Shown in pieces: positions 50,567 to 62,600 of a DNA stretch of 64,000 nucleotides (position 1 is the first letter of the stretch; the number at the start of each line of letters is the position of its first letter). Both the position numbers and the translations under genes were made by a program. The stretch covers positions 7,040,402 through 7,104,401 of the forward strand of contig OX422199.1 of the NCBI GenBank assembly GCA_949130485.1. The letters run 5' to 3'. The notes below the pieces were generated by a model, which worked only from the letters and a program-made list of their open reading frames with translations, made no database searches and was not told the DNA's origin. The stretch comes from Agelas oroides (lineage: Eukaryota; Porifera; Demospongiae; Agelasida; Agelasidae).

Positions 50567-53500
50567 ACACACACTGCCACTTGCATGTGTGAGATTTATT
50601 CTTTCTGTTGGGGATACCCTCCCCCCTCTGTCTACCTAGGTAGACATTGACATATTACTTATGTGATAAAACTTTTCATACTGTGAAGTGATCCAAAACC
50701 AATTGGTGGTGAAGGCCCTAGCTGAATGCATCTTGGGGTGAGGTGTAAACGTGATCAATCAGTAAATATTTATTGTAGGTACAGTGGTAATAAATACAAT
50801 TAAATTGCTATTGATAAATGAATTTTCAAACTTACGTCCTTATAAAACAGCTTCTGTACTTCTAACCTGCAATTGAGGTGAAACAGTTTGACTGTTAATT
50901 CCTTGAAATGCATGTCCAATGGTATGAAGTGAAAAAGAGGAAAATCGCTCCGAAAAAGTGGTCTGGTCATTGAGCTACAACCACTGGGCCAATACCACCT
51001 CTCACATTCTTCTATACATATGCACGGTAGGTACTCTATGCTTCAGCCACAGTATGTGAATTGACAGCTAAAGCCAGCAGGGTTTGATTCCCAACTATAT
51101 ATTGACTTTCCTCTATTTCATCTCATACCATCAAATATTTACCTGTACAGCTGAGGCAAAATATTCTAAATGCAGCATGTACTTTTCTGATTCTACAAGA
51201 CAATGCTATATATAATACACAATTTCATACTGAACAGTAATATTATTTTGTAAGGTGGAACAGGACTGGAGGAAGGAACATTGTATAGCTGGTGAACCTT
51301 GTATATGCATAAACACACAGCATCTAGTGGGCTCTGCCCTGTGCGAGGTTTGTAAAAGCTGGTGGTTGTCCAGTTGTCATGGAATGGCAGAGCACTGGCA
51401 GCTCATGCCAGGTCCTAAATTAAGCCGACCTCTATTTTCACACTATAACACCTCATTTTTTTATTTCTAATGTGAGGCAAGATCTAAGCACTCTGTGAGC
51501 TGCACATGCAAGCAGTCTGGGTTTGTTCACACATAATGTAAGTCGCTATAAGCTATTAGTACAGTGCTCTTTCCTTGCAGGTGAGAAGTATGCATATTTT
51601 CTGTTCAACATTTCTAACCATGTCCATGAACTAACTGCTCAAAAAACAACTTAATCTTGGTCCAGTCACATATGGAGCAAACAGGGGAAATGTAGAATTG
51701 CACATTCAACTACAGCACAAGGTGAAAAATGTTTAAAAAATGTAACATACATACATTGTACGATCTTGCCTCCTGGTAATATTATACACGACACAGATGA
51801 CCACACACAGAATAGTAATCAGAACCGCAGCAAGTGCAAGTGCAACCAGAGACATCAACCTATAATCTGGTATAACCGAGAGAGACAGTTATGAAAACAT
51901 ATCATCGGCTGTCATGCATATAACACTACACCACTCTAATGCCTCTTGGCTTAGTATCAACAAAGGTGCTGCTGATTTTCCATAGTACATGGCCAGCGAT
52001 GCTGCTGTCCTTCTGGAAAGCCATGGCAGTTCTTGTGAATGTGTTATAGACCTTGTTCATAGCATCATGTTGAATAAATGCCCACTGTTTTCTTTTTGTT
52101 CAAAGTGTGACCACCAAGCCTTTGGAGTCTTAGGTGGTCAATGTGACAAATTGTAGCATCAAGCTATCCCACGACCCCAAATTTTGATGCACCTTGATTA
52201 TAGTATACTGTAAGCGGACATGTATACTCATGTAACTAGAACTTTGAAATGCCATACTAAAAGGTAGTTTGTTAAAGTTATAGTTAACTAAAGCAATACT
52301 AGTTAGTATGGAGTGAAATTTTGATGTGTTGTTGCTCTTTAGACATCAAGCGGACATGTATACTCATGTAACAAGGCTGGCTGAGACTACATTTGAGATG
52401 GCCACATCAAGAAATCTGCTCAGCTATAATTAGCACACAATTTAGTCAAACATAATATCCTTCTGGACCAATAATGGCCTGCTGGTCTTGTACTGTGGCT
52501 TATTATAGAGAAGGTTCCTGAATGGCTGCAACCATGTATCTATGTACCACAGCATGCAGATTAGCGTCATTCCCAGGGCCTGATTTTTTTAGTGGACCTG
52601 GGAACGAGGCTAAATGCAGCTCTATCATTTTAAAATTCTCACCACTACAGTTCAATCCATTGTTTTCCAGCTGGTATCCTGTGTCACAGCTGCAGTAGAA
52701 GCTCCCAATAGTGTTATTACAACTTTGTTCACAGCCTCCATTTCCAGTGTGGCATTCATTGATGTCTAAGAGCAACAACACATCAAAATTTCACTCCATA
52801 CTAACTAGTGTTGCTTTAGTTAACTATAACTTTAACAAACTACCTTTTAGTATGGCTTTTCAAAGCTGTCAACAGTGGCATAGCCAAGGATGGGCCCGGT
52901 CTGTCCAATTTATCAGTAGACCAACCAAAGTTCAAGTGAATTGTGCATGGCTTGTGTCACACTAGCTACATTATACAGCAACACAGCAGACCTTTTAAGG
53001 TGCACTGAAGTCAGAAGAGCAGTGTTCTACTGCTGAAAGTTTTGTAGCTTTGCCCTTAAGTTATAAGTCCCTCTCCCATGCACACCCATGCCCAAATATC
53101 AGAAATTATGTGTCATTGGCGTTCCCATAACCACCCAATACTTAGCACCTAGCTACACTCATAATGAAAGTATAACAAAATAGGTGATAGATAGACAGAT
53201 ATCTTGAATAAGCCTTACCAATGCAGATGAAGCTACCTATGGTGTACTGCGTAGTAACATGTAGACAACAGGGGCTCCATTATGACACTGTGAAAAGTAG
53301 GGTCCAGTTACATACCTTTGCAACTGAATCCATCTCCTTCAAAGCCTTCCCTACACGTACAGTTGAAGCTGCCATCTGTGTCAGTACAGTTTGCATCGGA
53401 ATGGCATGTATGTGTCCTCAGTTCACACTCGTTAATATCTGTCAGCATTGAAGGAAATTACTTAAATATGTTTCCAGTTTACACTAGCTATATACTTGTA

Positions 53501-56500
53501 TAGGTATTATTGTGTACACAAATGGTACAGTAGTGATCACACTCTTTCTACAGCAAAGCGTCCTTCTTATGTACTCATGCAGTTGTACTGTAACTTACTT
53601 GTACAGGTGACTCCATCTCCAGTGTAGCCAGGATTGCAGGAGCAGTTGAAGCTTCCCTCTGTATTATTGCAGTTTGCATCCACATGACAGTTGCTCGAGT
53701 TCTCACACTCATTGATATCTGCATAGAACACAAATTGCATCTCAATGTCTTTGTATGCCTACAGCTATGTATCACAATGCTGTTAAAAAAATGACTAGGA
53801 AACCATTAATGCATAAAAGTGTCAGCAGTCTTGTACTCCAACAGGTGCAGCACTAAGTGGTCTGGGGACAAGACCACTTGTGGTGAGAGAATGTCTCATG
53901 TAACACTAAGGCAACAACTTGGAGTGAAGGAGAGCTAATTAGATGTACTTACCAACAATTTGGCTGGAGGTCAGATAATGCTGCTTATGTATAGATAACT
54001 TGAAGGCTCCGTATGTATATGCATTCCCAGAAAATATCTCAGAACACAGCAGAGCAGCTAATTTCTTATTGCTGCTTGGACATAACAACTGTTCATTGGT
54101 AAAAGTTCATGTACTCAGTGCACATGTAGGATGTTATACACACTTAATAGCTCAACACCTATACATGTATGTACAGCTGAAACTCTGCAGGTTTTAGTAA
54201 ACTCTTACCACTGCAGTTTAGTCCATTTTCATCCAGCTGGTACCCTGTATCACAGCTGCAGATGAAGCTCCCAATGGTGTTAGTACAACTATGTTCACAG
54301 CCTCCATTTGCAGTGTTGCATTCATCAACATCTATGGAGAGCAATAAGGCATCAAAACCTCTGTCAGCTGCAACTATGCACCAAAGCATACAGATTTTCA
54401 TCTTAATAAACTCTTACCACTGCAGTTTGATCCATTTTCATCCAGCTGGTACCCTGTTTCACAGCTGCAGATGAAGCTCCCAATGGTGTTAGTACAACTG
54501 TGTTCACAGCCTCCATTTGTAATGTTGCATTCATCTATGTCTGTGGAACAACAAGGTATTTAAATTTTCTTTAAAGGTTCAAACTCTCTGTATAGGTACA
54601 ACTATGCACCAAGGAGTGCAGACCTGAACAAACTCTTACCACTGCAGTTTAATCTACTGTAATCCAGCTGGTACCTGTGTCACAGCTGCAGATGAAGCTT
54701 CCAAATGTGCAATGTATATCATGCACGCACACATCCACACACGAAACCATGAACCCTCAAGCTAGTTGTTGCTATTGCCAGCATAGCAGCAAGTGTAGCT
54801 AAACCATGCAAATGGCACCACTCCTGTCTGTGTAGAACATTCTAACTAACCCGGCCCTCTTGTTGCTTGAATGGGTACTACTATTGATGTATCAGACTCC
54901 CTATGTACTACCATTTGAGGGTATAATGTCCATTCCTTTGGAAAGCCCATTGATATAAACGACTTTTGACTAAGGTATGTATAGGCGCCTAGTACTACGA
55001 AGCCATTAAGTCACAGGATAGACAGTTAGACACTCTACTTCTCACTAGCTAGCCACAATGTGACACTGGCAGTACCATACATGTAGCCTCTTCAGTCTGC
55101 TCTTAGTGCTGAAAAACAGACAAACAGCCTTAGTGCTAGCTTTGTGGCCATCATCGGCAATATGTGTGCACATGTTTTTGTGTCTTGTATACCAGTGTAT
55201 AGCTGAGGCTAGTTTTAGAGAGCAGCGTTCATATCACTCAGCACTTCTGATTGTACAGCTACTATTTGAGGGTAGAGACTATTCTAAAGTTGGAACCTGA
55301 TCAAGGAAATACAGCGTACTAAACATAATATCCTTCTGGCCTGCTGGTCTTGTACTGTGGCTCTACAATTGATGATCACAGAGAAAGTTCCTGAATGGCT
55401 ACAACCATGTATGTACCACAGCATGCAGCTCTAAAATTCTTACCACTGCAGTTTAGTCCATTTTCATCCAGCTGGTACCCGGTGTCACAGCTACAGGTGA
55501 AGCTACCAATGGTGTTAGTACAATTGTGTTCACAGCCTCCATTTCCAGTGTTGCATTCATTGATATCTATAGAGCAACAAAACATCAAAATTTCACTCCA
55601 TACTATAACTAGTGTTAACTATAACTTGAACTAAATACCTTTTAGTATGGCTTTTTAGAGCTTTAGTTAAACTTGTATCCCAACAGGTGCAGCACTAAGT
55701 GGCTACTTGTGGTGAGAGAATGTCTCATGTAACACTCAGTGAATTAAGGCAACAACTTGCAGTGAAGGATAGTTGATGTACTTACCAACAATTTGGCTGG
55801 GGGTCAAATAATCCTGCTTATGTATACATAACTTGAAGGCTGTAATATTATGCATGCCCAGAAAAATATCTCAGAACACAGCAGAGCACCTAAATTTGTC
55901 AAATGCTTTGGGGGGCATGGACCTAAACCATGTGGGCAGGTGTGTATTCATTCTGTTTTCTACCTGCTATGCACATTTAGAGTTTGGGTGCAATTTAGAA
56001 AATTCTAGAAGCATGACTCCTCCCCTAGAAATTATACTGATGCTCTGAGATTGTTTCTGAGGACATGCTGATGCCATATTGCCACTAAAGTTCGATAAAG
56101 GTAAATGAGAATGTCTTGTATGTCAAAGTGCAAAAGAAGCCACATCTACCAGCCAGCCTTTGAGTCAAACAATGCTAGCTTAATACACCATTTTGTTTTC
56201 TTCTGCGGCTGCCAAACTAGCGTGCAAGGAGAGTGCACTAACGCTGCTTTGCCACTGTGCCTAGCATCATTGGAGTAGTATGTGGGGTTTAGTCTCAACA
56301 AAAGATTGGTTCAGCAATCACTGGCCTGCTGGCCTTTGTACTACGCCTATAACATATCAAGACCCACCCCCCTATTTATGCTAAAGTTCCTGCATAGGGT
56401 TGAGAAAAAATGTATTAACACAATGGTACAATGGTAACTCAGCAAAATACTGTACAAACATAACAACTGAATTTCACCAGTATTTATCTCAAGACCAATT

Positions 56501-56614
56501 TGGCTTCCTAGGCCAATTTTATTTGGCTGGTCTCTACTCTCGTTTTACAATATTGCCATATTAATGAAATTACTCTTTCTCTCTCTCTCTGTGTGTGTCT
56601 GTGTGTGTGCATGC

Positions 56615-56645
<31 letters not shown>

Positions 56646-59600
56646 CATGTGCACAAGTACAATGATTTACCAGTGACACATGAAATAGGAGATGTCCTGC
56701 CGAAATAATCAGCATCAGATCGTCTCTGCTTATAGCAGAGATAGAAGGTGCAGTTTGTCCCTGGTTGAAGTGACTGTTGCACAGTTGCAATGAATTGCGG
56801 GTTATTTTCATCTTTTACATCAAAGAATGTATCCAGGTTGGTAACATCGATTCTTCTATCTCTGTAGTCTGTTGTCCATGGTGTTCCTCTAATCTGCAGT
56901 AACAACATGAGGATACGAACAGTCAGCTGACAAAACACGAATCACTAGTTTTAAGATCTAGATCAACGAGTAAATGATACAATAGAAGCCCATAGTCCGG
57001 TCGAAATTATTGAACTGTACTAAAAATAGAACACCGGTCACATGCTTAGCAACAATCGCCTATGTCTACGTGTAGCTGCACAGTACGTGTTACTATTTTT
57101 AGTACTGGCGGTAAATTCCGACTGGTTTTGAATTTTACGCTCTTACTCTAGCCGCCAGTTCTTATGCACTCCTTTGTTGATAAACTAATCAGTGTGTGTA
57201 CACTTGGAAGGAGTGCATGGTCACACAACATCTGCAATACCATAAGTATAGTCTACATATGAAATAGGACTACAGCTAGGTTGTCCCCATTCATGTAGAC
57301 TATATATGTATGTGATATTCCATGTATAGAAGGATTTATACTCCCAGTATAGTATTTTTTACCACATTGAGACAGTAAACTAAAACTCAGTTTTGTGCAA
57401 ACTATGCTGTTCATCATGCAAGCTTTTGTATATACAGTTTCTACATAAAATGAATATATGACCCATTTTATACGCTTCATATATAATAATAAAATATGTA
57501 AAAGTGATTTAATGTACATAGCTACTGTTCCTATAAAACCTGCACATTGGTGTTGCCTACGTATATACGTATATCCCTCCCAGCAAAGAATGAATTTTTG
57601 ACCATACAAGTGTCTACCCCATATTGCCACTCACCTGCTGACTATCATTTCCAACACAGATGTAGTCAATACGAACGAAAAGGCTGGCATGACTTCTATC
57701 CCCTGACCAAATATCATCATATGATCTGGCTACAACTTCAACTGCTGCACTATCATTAGAACAAGTGGGGATGACTGATGTCACAAGAGTTCCAACTGAA
57801 GAAGGTAGAGAAGAAGAAAAAAACAGCTGCTGATGAGGCTTGGAGAGTTGAACTCCATAATTAATCCTCTGTTAATGGGAGAATAATGCACTTCCCAGCC
57901 AATTGCAGAAACCTTGGCACTGGCATCTTCTATACTAACTTTCACATACTCTTGCATATTCTATTATGTCACCATGGAAACACCAGGTAGTGTAAGCAGC
58001 ATCACACAAAAACCACACCAAATTATAAATTGGAAAATTTTTGATGGGTTAATAATCGTTTTTGCCAAAACTAAATTTTCTTAGTTTTTAAAAAAAAATT
58101 GTGTATTTTCAAACATACAATGTATATTAATTTTGTTGTACAGCATGTATCAATACAGAATTTCCTTGCATTTTATCATTCTACAGTGTGGTTAAAGGTC
58201 CTCTCTCTTTGTTCATTGCTAAACCTATAATCTCTAAAAACATAAGGCCACTACAAATTGGATAATAATTTCCCGTCCTGGCTAAGGATGCAATAGCGTG
58301 GGCGGGCAGGTTTTTTTATTATTCATTACAGATGTGGTAAAGGAAATACAAACCACAAAGTACTAAAACATGGTCACTAAGTGTCTTGTATACATACAAA
58401 CCTCCAACAGCTGTACATGCTACACACAGCAAGGACCGAAAAAGCGAAAGAAAGTAGACAACCTCCACTGCAATGGCACTGTATGGTACAGTACTGCTCG
58501 AGCGCATGGACTAGACCGTAAATAATTTTGAATAGATAACGTCATAATTCGTTATAATAGAAGATAACCACAATTAGGCGGGCTCATGAAGGGCATGCGG
58601 GCGGTGGACGGGAAACTATTATCCAATTTGTAGTGGCCTAAGATTAGTACTTTTAACAAATCAACTATTTTCTAGTTTATGCTAATTGCAAACTATAAAC
58701 TCAATCAATGGTATAAATATATACTAATATTGTTACTATTAGACACATAGTTGTATGTGTGCAAATGTTTACAGCAACTTGACATGGTTCTCCTATATTT
58801 ACACTTATTAACAGTATCAGCTTACAGCAGTATTTATGTACCACACTTGCATTTACTAGTAAGATTCCCTAGTAATACATATTTATAGTGAATGTTTTAG
58901 TTGAACCACATTGTTGCCTAGGATACAAGGGAGAGTCCGTGGTCATAATGATGATGATGGTTTCATGTGGGAAGTATGATGTAGCAAGCTATGTAGTGTA
59001 AACACTGGGCAATGGTCATACTGGTATAATGTTGGTAGTCCATTGATGAACTTTTTAGCTTATAATCACTCTCTTCTTCAACAAGACCTATTTGGTTATA
59101 TTCCTGGCACCGCAAACTATGCAACCAAGATAACCTTCCACTCAATATGCGAGTGTCACCGGACTCTCTCCCGCTTTTCGTGTGAGAGTCTGGCTCCGCG
59201 AGACTAGTCTGGAGTTAGTCTCGCGGGCCAGACTCTCACGTGTGTGAGAGTCTGGCCTGCGAGACTAGTCTGGAGTGGCTTATAGGCCAAATGGTTAAGG
59301 AAACGTTTATGGTAAACTGTTACAGTCTGTAAGTTTACAATACCGTATGGCGGTTTTTATTCGCGGGGCAAAATTTTCGCGGCAAGCTACTTGTGCAGTC
59401 TCAGTACAATAATATCATGTAAAGGTTTTCAGTCTGAACACACTCGTTGGCAGCACGGACAGCAGCTGGCTGGACCGAGGAAGAGAGTGAGCCCTCCGGA
59501 TTTGGTAGCTGTCATCGTGGGATGGCTTGAGGACCGACATAGAGCACGTGGACCTCACACCTATACATACGCATATTTTCGCGGGCTAAATCTCCATACC

Positions 59601-62600
59601 GTATAGCCGGTTAATTTCGCGGGGTGCAAATTTTCGCGTTTTTCGCGAGTCGGGACCGATTCGCGAAAATTTTCTCCCGCGAAAATTTAGCTGTTTGTTG
59701 AAAGTAACACGTGAAAGAGACCGAGTATCATTTTAGAAGTCTGTCGTTGTAAAGCAAAGTTCTAGATGTCTATCGTTTCCTGTGTCTTACAATATCGCTC
59801 CCTTCAGGGTTCAATACTGCCACTGCGGGATCTTTTGCGTTTCTACGTTCCTGTGCACACTGTAGTTGCTCTCCAACTGTTGCTACCCAAACAGCGCTAT
59901 ATGTGTGGTAGCCTCGAACGCAGCTTTCTGCTTCAAAAGCCTCCATTGGTATCATTCGCACGTTTTGCTTCTCTGCTGGCAAGTTACGGTAGTTGTACAT
60001 GTGCGCTAAATAGAAATTTATGACGACGCGCGTGTGACCGCGAAATTTTAATTCGCGAAAATTTGTGCTGAGGCATCTTTTGCTCGATTCGCGAAAATTT
60101 GTACCCGCGAAATTAACCGGCTATACGGTACTTGACTGCGAAAAGCGCAAAAATTATCCCCCTGCGTAAAATACATTGATTTTAGCATCAAAAGGCTTTT
60201 CATACGTGAGGATCTCTCACCTGAAACGCGGAAACTAAGAGCACAACGCAGAAAAGAGAATAGCAATTCTCAAAGATCACAACGTTCCCGCAGCTCCAGT
60301 GAGAGCCTCTCTGAAAGTCGTCCTGGTGATGTCAACCAACAATGACTGCACCTCTAAACAGCAACATTCGGATTATCAGCTATAATTGTAGAGGATGGAA
60401 ATCCGCGTCTAACTTTGTCTTTAATCTCTTAAATGATTGTGATATCTGTATGATTCAAGAACATTGGCTCTTCAAAGAACAGTTACAATCTCTTAACATC
60501 AGTGATGAATATTCCTCAACTGCTGTTAGTGGTATGGTTAGTACAGAATTTGTTGCTGGGCGGCCCTTTGGTGGCTGTGCCATACTCTATCGTAAGTCAC
60601 TCTCTAAATTTATTACAACTATAAAGTCAATTTCAAAAAGATTTTGTGCAATTTCACTTACCTGTTCCTCAATGTCGATCCTCTTGATTTGTGTTTATCT
60701 ACCTACCAACTATGGTACTTCTCAAAGTCATGACTTCTACTTGGAGGTTCTGGGTGAGCTTAAAGGCTTTATTGATGCGCAGGTCTTTGACAAAGTTATT
60801 GTTGCTGGTGACTTCAATGTTGATTTTAATCATCGAGGTACCACCTGTGTATACTTGCAAGCGCTCATGAACGACCTTCAACTGTGTGCTGTTGATCTTC
60901 TCCCATGTTATAATATTCATTTCACGTATGAGAGAGATGATGGTCTAGCTCGCTCCTGGCCGGATCACGTTCTGACCAATTGCCACTGTGTCGACAACAT
61001 CTCCTCCATTATGTGTATACACTCTCCAGATAACTTTTCCGATCATGTTCCTGTCTTTTTTGAACTTAACGTATCTCTACCTCATGTGGGCAGTTCTGAC
61101 ACTATTAGCTCGCGTGGTAATACTAGTCTTCATGATAAAATCGACTGGCGTAAAATTGACTCTGCCTCAATAGAGGCTTTACAAGATTTGTGTTCGGGCA
61201 AGTTTGTCCACTCTTTCAGATGAGTTGCAAGATTGCTCAACTCCAGATTGCAAGTTGCATCAACCTGCTATTGACTATGCATGTGAAAAGCTGTTTTCTT
61301 GTCTGTATCATGCTGGACAACAATGTTTTCCACAGTTCAGTAAACGTGCTAAGGTTATGGCAGGATGGAATGACTCCGTTAGACTGCTTCGCAGTAAAGC
61401 TCTATTTTGGAATCGTTTGTGGTCAGATAATGGTTGTCCCTCTAGTGGTGTTCTATCGCAAATCAGGAAGAAAGCCAAGTCTCGCTACAAGTATGCTGTT
61501 AGATCTCTAAAACGTCGGAAAGATCACATCGTCAGTAAGAAAATCAGTTCTGCCTTAACTGGGAGACACAATCGTGTTTTCTGGCAAGAAATAAAAAGAG
61601 TCAAGCGCTCCAAGACTGCTAAACGCTCACAGTCCTCTATTGTTGATGGTTTTACAAACATGCGAGATATAACAAATAACTTTCATAATAGACTTAGTAC
61701 TGTTCTCAACTCTGTCGAGGAGGATGTGGCATCCTTTTCTTTTCTGCAAGATTCTAGTTGTACTGCTAATATATCAATTTTTCCTGAGACTGTATCAGAA
61801 GCCTTGGAAAAACTGAGAACCAACAAGCAGGATGGCAGCCAACTCTCTTCAAACCATCTCCTTCTTGCAGCCCCTGTTCTGGAAGAATTTCTATCAAAAT
61901 TCTTTACAGTCATTATTAGACATGGGTATATGCCTCAGCTACTCAGGAACTGCATACTGATTCCTATTCCTAAGTCAGGGAAGGATCCGTCTCAATCAGA
62001 CAATTATAGACCCATTGCTTTGGCCCCCAATCTGAGTAAGGTTCTTGAATGGTGTATACTACTACAGTTTGGCTCCTACTTATCAACGTCTGATTTGCAG
62101 TTTGGCTTCAAAAGTGGCACTTCCACTGATTCTTGTACAGGTCTGCTAAAGAATACTATTGCCCTTCACATCCATCGTAAGACTAAGGTCTATGGCTGCT
62201 TTCTAGATGCCAGTAAAGCGTTTGATAGAGTAAGTCATAACACCCTGTTCAATATCCTTGAGAGGAGAAATGTACCCCCTATTTTACTGCGCTTTCTTTG
62301 GTCTTGGTACAAAGACCAGTCTTGCACTGTTAAATGGAACTCCTATGTATCCGACCCCTTTGGTGTAACAAATGGTGTACGTCAAGGTGGGGTACTATCA
62401 CCAGTCTTATTTACGGTCTATCTGGATGAGCTGCTCCAGCGCTTGTCTACTCTCGATATTGGTTGTCATGTTGGCCATCATTATGTTGGCTCCTTATGTT
62501 ATGCTGATGATATTGCCCTTCTTGCTCCATCACCCTCTGCTCTCAGAATTCTTCTCAGAGAATGTGAACTCTTTGCCACTGATCACAATCTTACCTTCAA

